Assembly (NCBI GenBank): GCA_003868215.1
Contig: QWDQ01000005.1
Location: 248,001-312,000, forward strand
DNA from: Pseudophaeomoniella oleicola
Lineage: Eukaryota > Ascomycota > Eurotiomycetes > Phaeomoniellales > Phaeomoniellaceae
Direction: 5' to 3'
DNA: 64,000 nucleotides
The position numbers and the translations under genes are program-made. The notes under the pieces were generated by a model. It searched no databases. It saw only the letters and a program-made list of their open reading frames with translations, and had not been told where the DNA came from. Below, one piece after another: positions 42,702-53,500 of this stretch (position 1 is the first letter of the stretch; every line of letters begins with the position of its first letter).

Positions 42702-43149
42702 ATGGCAAACACCGCCCGAGGCCATGGTCCTAGCATTCCTCCCATCACTCAGCAAGAGTCTCTGAGAGAGGTCGGAGCTTGGACCTCCGATAAGAAGCAA
42801 GCAGGGAGCTTCCCCCAGGTATGATCGGCCCTTCTCTTCAAGCCTAGCCACCCACAGGGTCTGATGCGGTTGGTCTACATAGGTAGATGCCAATCCGGAG
42901 CAGACTGGCCGTGACCAACCCGCCGCCACACATACAGGCCCAGTATGTCACTACCCAACCTCTGTTCAACTTCCAGAAGGTGTCCACGCTGCCTCGACGT
43001 CGCCTCGTGCTGCGAACACCTCTCAACCAAGCTCCTCGTCAAGCAGGACAATTCCATCGCCGGTTCTCAACGATTGGCTAAATCAGCCTCGCTCTTCGGA
43101 TCCATGGACTCCTCTTCCTCGTCGTGATGCCTCGTCGCCTCGATCTTAG
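42702..43149 (+). CDS. Possible small spliced gene, hypothetical protein
   Basis: Exon 1 (42702-42818) reads MANTARGHGPSIPPITQQES onward to GSFPQ. A 64-nt intron (CAG|GTATGA to CATAG) keeps phase into exon 2 (42883-43149), giving 127 residues ending RRDASSPRS. Without splicing the frame stops one codon past the donor. The protein is hydrophilic, Ser/Pro-rich and predicted disordered, with no family recognised. A pyrimidine-rich stretch and a splice-acceptor-like TTACAG (42650-42655) lie upstream of the ATG, as in genes with a leader intron. It sits just downstream of the 60-bp tandem repeat. The splice fit could be chance; transcription evidence is needed. Confidence 0.35.
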
Positions 43150-43776
43150 TCAATCTCGCCCTGACCCTATTGCTGCATGCTTGCATACATGGACACCTTC
43201 GACTTCACTGAAACAAAACAAAGATCTTTCACAACCAGCACAGAGGTCACTACCCGCTGCTTGTACCTTGCTACCAACCTGTCACATTCAGTGTCCTTCT
43301 CCAATCCTTCTTCCACACAACCTCTTCACCCCAACCCACCAACAGCGAAGCCCTATATAATCTCAAGAAGTTATACTATATATGGCGACTCAAAAGTCAA
43401 GACCACACTTCATCGAAAGTGTGAACTGTTGACAGTACATTGGGTATATGGGAACAGCAAGGAGTAACAAGAGCTTTTATTTCCGAATTGACGTCTATGG
43501 CGTTATGGTTTTGATTTTGTATTAGGCAGCTTTCAGTCCTTCCCTCCACAAGGGCACCCCCCTTTTTATGCCCGTTGTTCTTTCTCCTTTTCCACTTTGA
43601 TAACCCCTTTCCCCTTTGATTCCCCAATGGCACAGAAACGAATTTCCTTATCTATCACATGATGATCTGTTTATCACATTCATTTCACTATTTACGTAGA
43701 ACATGTACTGAAATTTATTTATCTTACAATCCTTGTGTATCTCTTCCTTGTCCTCCCTCCCTCCCTCCTCCTCCTT

Positions 43777-44081
43777 CTCCTCCTCTGCCTATGTCTCCCT
43801 CTGCCTATGTCTCCCTCTGCCTATGTCTCCCTCTGCCTATGTCTCCCTCTTCCTATGTCTCCCTCTTCCTATATCTCTCTCTTTCTATATCTTTTTCTTT
43901 CTATATCTCTCTCTTCCTATGTCTTCCTTTTTCTATATCTTTCTTTTTCTATATCTTTTTCTTTTTATATCTCTCTCTTTCTATGTCTCTCTCTTTTTAT
44001 ATTTTTCTCTTTTTATATCTTCTTCTTCTTATATCTTTCTCTTCTTATGTCTCTCTTTTCCTATGTCTCCCTCTTCCTTCA
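43777..44081. repeat. 16-bp pyrimidine minisatellite
   Basis: The unit CCTATGTCTCCCTCTG is nearly perfect for about five copies from 43787, then drifts into variants such as CTATATCTCTCTCTTT and CTATATCTTTTTCTTT. Almost every base on this strand is C or T apart from a regular ATG/ATA, so all three frames stay open and translate to Ser/Leu/Phe/Tyr runs. Confidence 0.92.
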
Positions 44082-44159
44082 TAAGCGACCCCATCGTCTC
44101 CTTTTACCCCTTATCCCCTATCGTCTTCCTCTCCCACCACACTCCAACGGTCCACCTTC

Positions 44160-44161
<2 letters not shown>

Positions 44162-44193
<32 letters not shown>

Positions 44194-44194
44194 T
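44162..44194. repeat. (ATC)n microsatellite
   Basis: Ten to eleven perfect copies of ATC/TCA lie between the minisatellite and the (CTT)n run. Confidence 0.95.
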
Positions 44195-44307
44195 CAAGCA
44201 CGACGAGATATGTAATACATCAGATATCAAACGCAAACGTCGAGACCTCCCCCTTCTATCCCCTCTCTCTCTCTCCACCCTTAACGTCAACATCACCATT
44301 TCTTTTC

Positions 44308-44331
44308 CTTCTTCTTCTTCTTCTTCTTCTT
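44308..44331. repeat. (CTT)n microsatellite
   Basis: Seven to eight copies of CTT lie within a longer pyrimidine-rich stretch. Confidence 0.93.
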
Positions 44332-45211
44332 TCCTCTCATATCCAAATCCCCCCCTTTCCGATTCGATCCAAGTAATCTATTATACTATATTCAAACCTA
44401 TATAGACAGATAGATAAACATATAGTCTAACCCCCCTAAAAAAACAAGAAGAAAAAAAGAAGGATAAATTGGATCTACAAAGATACCCCTCCTCTAAACA
44501 TCTACCCTGACTACTACCTACGCTACCTTACATCCCTACCTACCTACCCACGTACGTAACTAACACTTTCCTTTCATTTCTTTCGGGTAGGAAACGAAAG
44601 TCAGTCCAAAGCGGGAATGATTCATACCTAGATAGACAAGGTAGGAATGTATATACATATAAATCCCAAAGAAAAGGTCAAAATTGTAGATGTCACCCTA
44701 ATTACGAGAACATCGGTATCTTATCTATCAAGGTACAAAGTAGAGGTTGGAATAGGGGTTTTGTATCGGAGACGGATAATAACGAATAAGAGCGCAGAAG
44801 TAGGACTAGAACTAGATTTGGGGCAGTCAGACAATCAGATAGTCAGATAGTCACAGCCAAGGTTTACGTACTGCATCAAGACATCTCTTCCTACGCAATT
44901 ATCAGTAAACATGAAAGTCACCCGTTATACAAGAGGCATGATAGAACACTAGCGGCAATCAACTTTTATTCCTATTGGGAGAATGTATGCTCGCTAATAA
45001 ATAGGAGATGGTAGCGCACGCATCAAGCGGGTGCAGCATTGGTTCAGTGCACAAAGCAAGGCGATTCACACCGATCGCTCCAAGTACTTTGGCAATGACA
45101 CGGTATACTTCAACCCGCTACCACTTGCTTCTGTACGCCATCGATCCTTCTTGACATCCCCTGTTCCGCCCTCTACTCCATCCTGCCTGCGCCTTCTTCT
45201 CGGCCTCTCAT

Positions 45212-46173
45212 TTACAATTCACCACTGTCAGCGATTATTGGCTGGAAATATCTTGCAATCTTTCCTGAGCCGCTACCGGTAGCCTCAAGAGCCTTGACGA
45301 CCTTGAGTGACTCCTCATCTGCAACCTCGCCGAAGACGACGTGCTTGCCATCCAACCAAGAGGTAACAACGGTGGTGATGAAGAATTGGGAACCGTTGCT
45401 GCAGAAAGATCGACGTCAGCGAGATCACCCAACGTATCGGAATGAACATCAACTTACGTGTTTGGACCGGCGTTAGCCATCGACAGCAGACCTGGTCGGG
45501 TGTGCTTGTGCTTGAAGTTCTCATCTGGGAACTTTTCACCGTAGATCGACTTGCCACCAGTGCCCTGTTACAGAATCTGTCATCAGCGACAGGCATCCAG
45601 AAATGGCTAAAGCGCTGTACATACGTTTCCTCTTGTGAAGTCACCACCCTGAAGCATGAACTGAGGGATGATGCGGTGGAACTTGCTACCCTTGTAGCCG
45701 AAACCCTTCTCACCAGTGCAGAGCGCGCGGAAGTTCTCTGCGGTCTTTGGAACCACGTCGTCGTAGAGGTTGAAGTTGATGCGACCCTTGAGAGCTATAC
45801 GACGCGTTAACCACGATCATGAGTTGCACACCACGCCCAAGTGGTTCGAGAGAGGTACGAGTAGACGGAAGGGAGCTTCGAAGGAAGAAAGTGGGGTAAA
45901 CATACGTTTCGTGCTTGGATCCGACCTCAACTTCTGATCAGTAGCTGGGTCGGTGTATTCGACATCGAAGTAGACTTTGACAACCATGTTTGCTGATGAA
46001 GCTGAAAAGAATCTAGTTGAACGAAGTGAAGGAGAATTGAGTCTGTTCAAAGCTGGAGAGATAGAGGATGATGAATTGGAAGAAAATAATGTTGATTTGA
46101 AGGAAGGAGGGGCAACGCTGGTGGGAAGAGATGAAAAGGTGGGGCAACGACGCGGGATTTGGAAGAGGGGCAT
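45212..46173 (-). CDS. Cyclophilin (peptidyl-prolyl isomerase), probable dual mitochondrial and cytosolic forms
   Basis: Four exons (46173-45906, 45794-45625, 45564-45458, 45398-45212) give 243 residues. The active-site blocks are complete: [34 protein letters not shown] across intron 3, and [13 protein letters not shown] with the Trp that binds cyclosporin A. It isomerises proline peptide bonds during folding. Residues 1-62 are Ser/Arg/Pro-rich, lack acidic residues and end [12 protein letters not shown], a mitochondrial presequence. The next residue is Met (45987), from which a 181-residue cytosolic cyclophilin would start ([11 protein letters not shown]). Neurospora is known to make both forms from one gene by alternative transcript starts, so the same is likely here. 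The C-terminus ([16 protein letters not shown]) differs from the usual KTSKKxxIADSG by a few residues, but no further intron of normal size fits. Confidence 0.95.
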
Positions 46174-47591
46174 TTTCGGTGTTTAAGCGTCAGTAAACGT
46201 AGTAAACGTAGTAGGCGTCAAGTAAATTTGGCTCAATCTTTTGGCGGAGAAAGGAAGTCTCTCGGTTCCCTAGATCATTCACCAATGATATCAGTCTCTC
46301 TTCTATGGCTTCAATTTGATTTACCAGTGACAAGATGTCGGCTTTTCTTTCTCTCGTTTTCAGTTTGCTTCATCATTTCATGATTTTTCTCAATTTGTTA
46401 AAAGACGAAAATCCCTTGTTTCCATTCTTTTCCATCATAACTGGCGGTTGGAGAAGAGACGTGGGGTTGTACGTAGTAGAAGGATTGGAATGAGATGTGA
46501 TGACAAAGAGGATGTCGGCAGGTAGAACGAGGGTTGATCACTATGATGAATGATGATGGAATCATTAGCTTGTGCTGATCGGGTCTCGGTGGCAGTCTAT
46601 CCGAAAAACCCTCAAAGAGCCGCCGACTCTCCTGCTTGCCTGGACCTCAAGGGACCTCAAGGGACCTCAATTGTGGTGGGGAAGAAGAGAACGATCTCGG
46701 TGACAGGTGTTCATCCATCAGCTTTCTCAGAAGCCTCAGGCAAAGCAAAGGGGAAGAAGGGCCTGCAGGGTAAAGCCGGTAGCGTAGAAGGCATGGTGTC
46801 TTAGTTGGACGTAGTAGGTACAAAACCACCTATTACGGTAGTCCACTAAGACCTTTAATGCTTGGAAGCTTCCCCCAGAAAAGCTGTCTTCCCTAGAGCA
46901 AACTCTTCGGAGTGTTCCAAAGCACCAACCAAACGCCATCACGACAAAGTAAGAGCAGGAAAAGCATACACATACCTTACAGAAGAAATCAAGAGGAAAT
47001 GTATTATAATAATAATACACGTAGATATGGTGAATCCGGCTGTGATACAAATGGGTTGGAAGTTAGCTAAAAGCAGGGAAGTAAAGGGAGAAGGGGGAAA
47101 AAATATTATGAAAAGCCCGAAAAGAGAATTTTTGGTTCCAGGGGACAATGGGCAACTCTCGGCAGCCGGACGACAGCTAAGGTACCTAAGCTTTCCTAAC
47201 TCGCTAATTAACCAACTTAGTGACGAAAATGGGATTGCTGCGAAGTCCTGGACCAAAAAGGAGAATCCGTCTCGTCAATGGAATCTAAGGAATTTTCCAA
47301 TGCAGCTAGCAAAAGAATGGAGAACATATCGCTCGTAGGATTCAAGATTTTAGTAAAACTTATTGTGAACATTGTCAAGGTCTCATATATTATCATATCG
47401 ACCGTCAATGCAACAGAGCTCATGACCTATCCCGTGGTCTCCGTCGTCCCATCGCCTATCGCCATATATGTAAAAAAGAGCCCAAAAAATATTCTCACGA
47501 AAGGGACATCCCATCAGAAACATGCCATGCCGTAGTCTGAATCTCCCAGGGCAACACGGTGCAATGCTTATCCAAATTTGTCGATGCTGCC
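46174..47591. other. Intergenic, no gene supported
   Basis: This 1.4-kb gap lies between cyclophilin's start and SPA2's stop, both minus. A short triple repeat AAACGTAGTA/AGGCG lies at about 46193-46220, and GGACCTCAAG repeats near 46641-46670. A 158-codon plus frame at 46862-47338 has no protein character. Confidence 0.5.
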
Positions 47592-50577
47592 TCAATTGAA
47601 ATCGTCTTCATCATCAATCCCATCAATCGTATCAAGTCTCTGCACTAGTTCTTTGGTTTGCCGCGCGATCTCGAACGCCAGAGGCGGCAACTTATTGGTG
47701 AACTCTTTCAGTTGCACCGCATTCTGAAGGCTTTCGCTGTCCGTGCTTGCGTCTAACAGTCGGTTTTCACAGTCGGCTAGTGTGCGGATGATGGGTTCTG
47801 CCTTCTCGCGGAGTGCTGGGGACGCATTTGGCTCTCGCATGGCAGCCTCAGTCGACGAGACGACCTTGCCAACAACGCTTGCGATGCCGTCCATGTGGCC
47901 CCGAATGCTCTTCAGATCGTCCTCGGCGCGAATCGAGTTTACTAACGACTGAATTGATCGGACCAAAATTGCTGTCTGGTCCTCGAGATACAACTGCGAG
48001 TGGATATTAGGATCGGGATACGCGCGTATCTGGTTCTAAGGTGGTAAAACTTACCTTCAACTCTTCTAGGTCCGAATCTTGTGGCCTCATTCCAAATCCG
48101 AGTTTCACTGCACCAGCTCCATTGCTAAAGCCAGGGCCACCGTTGCTCGCTTTCGAAGCCGACCGCCGATGTGCAGAGAGACTTTCCTTCACGCTACGTA
48201 TTGCATTCGAAGGTGGAGAACTGACTGCACTATAGACGCTTTCGTTTCCACTGGTCCTGTGGTTGCTGTGGGTGACACTGAAGTATCCAGGACTTTGCAA
48301 GGATTCTAGGGACGGCTCATCATCATCCTCAATCTCACCTGGTGGCGTTGGTTTAATTTTGACAGTACGGACGAGATCTACCACTGCCGACGTCAAGTGG
48401 CTTGCCGCAGCATCGAGCAGGCTGACTGGAGAAATGCCACCTGAGGCAGCGAAATTTTTCGATGCTGTAATCACATTGTTGGCAGTAACGGACACCTTCG
48501 ATTTGAGTTTTGTCCGGCGCCTGGCAATATCGTCATCTTTCTCGTCTGACGCAACGTCGATATCTTGTGTTATACTTCGGACAGCGAGAACAACTGCCTT
48601 CATATGACTCAGGACAGCTGATGGCTCGTCAGATCGAGCGATTTGAAGAAGTTCATCTATAGAGATCTGGAATTTCGTAATATGGACATCCTTGACGAGT
48701 CCGTCAGACTGCCTGACATCATTCTCCTTGGCGATACGAGATGCATCAGGGCGTGCAATGGAGAGCCCCATGGAGGTAGCCCGTATCTGGCGCAATTGAC
48801 CCTTTGTTCGAGCATAGCGGCTCTTCCATTCCTTCACCTCTTCTTCCAACCGATAATTATCGCGAGCCAGCTTTTCTTCTCTCTCCCAGTTGCCGGCACC
48901 AGCCTCGGCCATAGATCTCATTTCAGCAAGGAAAGCAGAAGCTTGTTGCCGCACTTCTTCGGTAACTTTCCGTTGCTTTTCAAGCTCTGTCAGAAGAGTC
49001 TGGTGTTCACTGTCGAGGTCCTCAAACTTTTCCTTCCATACAGTATCGACTTGCCTGGTAGACTTCGCAGTATCCAATTGACTGCGCAAATCTCGTTCCA
49101 TGTTTGATTGTTCAATGTTCATTTGCTCCACCTGCTCGCTGAGTTCCTGGTTCTCCTGGTTGGCCGACGCCAGCTTCTCTTCGAGATCAACCTTTGCTTG
49201 CTCCCATTCTTGATTTTCAGTAAGCCGATTTTGTTCTGCTGCCTGTAATCTTTGTATTTCCATATTCTTCCCTCTCAAGCTTGACTCGAGGTCCTCAATC
49301 TGATGATTCAGCTCGGAAATGTGAGACTGGGCGTCTACAAGAGCTTTCCCGTCGCGGTTGGAGCTTGCACCGCTTCTACTTGTTGTAGAGGTATCTCTCT
49401 TACTAGCTAAGCTAGCAGCTCGTCCACTACCCCCATATTGGTCCTCGATTCCAGAAAGTTCATCATCATCTTCGACCATTGTACTTTTATTTGGCACGAT
49501 TGTGTTGCTCTGGAACTGTCGAGGAGTCGGTCTAGCAAGCTCGCCTTGAGGCCCTTGATCACCTGATAAGCCTAAATCGCCGATGGGAGGAAGGGATGGG
49601 ACTGTATTAGACAGATTCTCTCCCGAGTCGTACGGTGAGTAGCCTCCAGGACCCGGGGGCCCCGAAGGAGCTGACATGCTTGGAGGTCCCCGAGATTGCG
49701 AACGCGGTGGTGGGGCAAATCCATTAGGACCAGAGCCTCGACGAGATGGAGGACCAAAGCTGTTCTGGGAAAAGCCACTCTGTGCGCGTGAGGGAGGACC
49801 TCTCATGCTTGTCGCCGGACTGTCTGTTCGGGGTATATCCGGTCCAGCAAACCGTGGGAACCTCCTCTCCAGTTCACAAAAGACGTCCGTTGCTAAGTCC
49901 CTAAACCTCTGGTGTTGAAGGCTGGAAAGCTTTTGTCGGGCCTGGTTGCGCTTCTCGTGGAATTCTGGTTTGGGTAGCAGATAGGGCGGTACGTTTCGCT
50001 GCCGAGGCGGCTGTCCATTCGGTCCAGGCGGCGGAGGAACAGATGCTTGCCGTCTTTGCAGTTCATCATAGACATCTGTGCTTAGTTCATGAAATTGAAT
50101 AGGCGACAATCTCAGTAGCTTATCTCTGGCCTTGTTAGGCCGTGGCATCTGCTGTTGACTCGGTCCGTTGAGAAATCTCCTTAAAACATTGTAATGCTGC
50201 GCGAGCGTCTCTTCCATCCTGCGATATTTTCTGCTTTGTTGGTCGGATATGGTACCGTCGCTTGCTCGCGATCCGACCATCGATACAGGAGGAGAGGGAT
50301 CTCCACGTGACGGTGGTCCTAGTGGCCCTGAAGGCCTTCTCCCTGACGGTCCCATTGGCATGCCGCTGTTACTACCATTGGTGGGTGGCATGTTATTCGG
50401 ACCTGATCCAGAGTTCGGTGGAGTGACAAAGTCGCCACGAGTATAGGGCAGTGTCGGCGAGTACAAGGTGTCTGATCGGTTCGTATCATATGCAGTCATA
50501 CCAGACCATTCACTTCCCGCTGTTGAGACCGGCGACAACGTCTGATTGCGCGGCGGGAGCATCATCGGCCCGTTCAT
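47592..50577 (-). CDS. spa2: SPA2-type polarity scaffold
   Basis: Exons 50577-48055 and 47993-47592 with a 61-nt intron in phase give 974 residues. Two Spa2-homology (GIT-type) repeats lie at residues 149-176 (ARDKLLRLSPIQFHELSTDV) and 212-240 (ARQKLSSLQHQRFRDLATDV). Before and between them are Pro/Gly-rich disordered stretches. A long coiled coil covers about 415-625 (ISELNHQIEDLESSLRGKNM onward). A conserved globular C-terminal part from about 660 (VHITKFQISIDELLQIARSD) ends in an acidic tail after the intron. Spa2 is a component of the polarisome at hyphal tips and septa, linking formin and MAP-kinase kinases to the actin cytoskeleton. The family match is strong from the repeat pair and domain order. 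It lies upstream of a 6.2-kb gap and divergent from the Nik1-type kinase. Confidence 0.95.
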
Positions 50578-53500
50578 GATTGTTGATTGTACAGTATTAG
50601 GGATTAAAACTTGTTTCTCATCAAGGTTGTACTTTTATCGTGGCGCTCCAGGGCGTCGGAGAGCAGGAAAGTCCGGAGGGTGGTACGGAAGCCAAAGCTG
50701 TGGTCGTGGTTGCGATTTGAGACACGAGAAGTGACAGCGCAAGGAGCAAGTGGACGATTTAGGCGGACAATGAAACCAATTACCACAACGAGCGCCTGTG
50801 ATGAATGAAAGTCGATAGAGCACAAGAGAAAGAAAAACCAATGCGGCCCAATATCTCCAACATTAACGACAGATGTATATCAGGGCAATCAAAGCGTGCA
50901 GCCCTACAGACGATGTTCACAAAGCGACCAAGAAAGGATCGAAGACGAAGTCGAGGATCGTGGAGGAGAAAGTGATGGACTTAGCATTTCTCCTTTTTGG
51001 ACCTTTCCAGTTGGAACCTAAGGTTAGACTTCCAATTTCACAGCGGGCGCGTCGAGTGCTTTCCCATCAGAGTATGGTACGCGACGGCCGCGACTGTCAA
51101 GCTACTACTACGGTACGGTGCCTTTTCCCCTAGCTTAACTAGTTGTTAATTGTACCTATTATAATCAACATCAGTGCCTAACTCCGTCCACTTACATCCC
51201 AATCCGCGAATGCCGGTTCTACTATGTTTTGTGTTCTCAGCGACCAGAAACTATTAGTCGGATGCCAGTCAGCGAAGGGGGGGCGGTCTAGATGGAACGG
51301 CGGCGGTCATGATAAGTCTCCGTCACCAAAAGTCTTCACTTCCTTCTGCTTTTCCTGCATCATTTTACATCAATGGGAATCTTCAACCGTGACCCAATTT
51401 TAGGGGTATGCAGGCTCCCAAAATGCTGGACATGGCAAAATCTTGGTGGCTTGCAAAAAGAAGCGTTATATCACTTGCATAATATCGCTCTATCACTCAG
51501 ATCGGAGACGTGAGGCTTGTCAACAGACCCTGCACACTAAAAGTGTGAGCGAATCCCACCATCAGGAGCCTCCTTGCAAGTGCACAAGAACAAAGGGATA
51601 GGATCCAATAATAGCGCGTGGTCCGTGCTAAGTGGTTGATAAGCACACTAATTATCGTAGTAAATATTATGGTTGACTTTCCACAGGGGATGCCGATGAG
51701 GCTTCTGGGATTGTAGATACACATGTTGAATGCATTGTTTCGATATTATTATTATTTTCTGTGAGGCAGCATAAGACCGGCTGTCCCCATACGGCTCAGG
51801 CACGCTCTAAGACCTTGCTTCTCTTGAGCCTGTAGTGGTTTTGTCCGAGCGTCTGTTGTCTTTGGCGTTTACAGAGAACAGTGGTGACATCTCCTAAGTG
51901 CTGAACTTCACAGATGTGACTACCTATACTCGGTACTTTCTGAAAGAGCATGTATCCAAGAGGCGTTCATGGTAAATGACATGTCTCTAAGAATAGTATG
52001 TATGATTGGAGAACAAGTCAAGAGCGCATCTGGTGCGAAGGACTTCTAAACCATCACGTTACTGTGACCTTGCTTCATAACAATGATCTTCGCAGTGTTA
52101 CATATATCTCTATCACGTGCATGGTGAAAACAGCGACGTGGTTATGGCTACGTGCATAGTAGACACTGCTTTTTTTCTCTTCGAAGTGTTGCATCATACC
52201 ATGGAATAATCGGTTGCCTGTTAATACCGGTAGCACCGCGGTATATCACGTCGACTACTTGCTACCTACATAATTAATTACTGTAGACCTTATCTTATGT
52301 CAGACCCCCTTTGGCAGGGGGTCGATAAGCTCTACTTGGAAGGGAGTGCTGCGAAAACGAGCTTCATCTTTAAGGTAGCGTCGTCATCGAAGTCCAAGGA
52401 CTGTCAAATGATATAGGAGGCTTACCTGTGTCGCTCTGTTTACGTGCACTTACTGGAAGCGTGTACACCTAGACGGCCAAAAAATATAAAATCGCACCTG
52501 GAGGTATGCAAGTATTCCCCAACGCACTCCGGCATATTGGAGCAGAGACTGGCAGCTATTGCATGCCAGCGTACACCTAGACATACTTTGGCTTAGACAG
52601 TACTAATGGATATATCACTCTTCTGGTACTTCATAGTATGAGCAACTACAAGACCGACAGAAGTGCAGACTGAGCCCAAGGTTGAACGGAATACCCGAGA
52701 GGTTGAAATTACTAGAACCGAAATTGAACAAAACCATAGCAACAGAGACAATGGCATGTTTGACAGTTCAATCGAGTCTACGCCGTCAGTGGAACCATCT
52801 GAACGCTTATCGTGTACAAGGCAATCGAATACGTATATCCACGGGAGAGGGTATCGTCAGTGTTCGACCTTGCGAAGGTGTACATCTGGATTGCTACACG
52901 CATGTCTCGAGTCGAAGCTGCGACATCGAGAGCGATGCAGGATCTCCCTCGGCAGGCATCTCTGAAGTCCATGCAAGGCTCGCGTGCACTGTGGAGCTGA
53001 AATGCGTCAAATACGTTCCACCGTCTGGTCTGGGAGGACAGGTGAGTCATGGGAAGGATTTCGAGAGATCTCCCATCCATCACTTCTACCCCTATTTCCT
53101 TACTGAGAATCACGATGATCTGAAGGTAAGTCAGACTGGCTCATCGCGGAGGTTATTGGGCGGGGGACAGGGCCATGATAGTGAGAGGATTGGTGTGACA
53201 AAGGAACCCCAATCGGGAGCACGTGGTATCAGAAACCTTTTTATCAACCAAAAAACAAGTCATACCCTCTGTCACGGAGCCTGATGATATCATCAATAAC
53301 GGAGCTGGGGTCAAACCCTCTCAGACGATACCTCCTGAACAAGATTCGAGAAGGAACAAGACTTCAGAACAATGGCAACTGAGGCTGAGCAGAGAGGCAA
53401 AGCCATAAGGATCTTCGAATGGTCAACGGAGGCAAACCTTCGCTGTTTCGAGGGGTTGCTATACTGCACTGAAAAATACGTCCGAAGGGGTTAAGAGGCC

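Larger units (their letters stand above)
41159..45211. other. Repeat-rich intergenic region, about 4 kb
   Basis: Between the transporter and cyclophilin lie many short tandem repeats, listed separately, and one possible spliced gene (42702-43149). Long frames at 43659-44376 in all three plus frames are translations of a pyrimidine minisatellite and are not genes. Confidence 0.6.

Noticed and set aside
42230-43650. Possible LTR-type element suggested by tandem repeats, a TATA-like CTATATAA and a nearby small coding stretch
   Set aside because: No matching terminal repeats, primer-binding site, reverse transcriptase, integrase or protease motifs were found, so no element is called.
43659-44376. 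Three overlapping plus-strand frames of 141-213 codons
   Set aside because: They are translations of the 16-bp pyrimidine minisatellite and neighbouring microsatellites; the amino acids simply follow the repeat.
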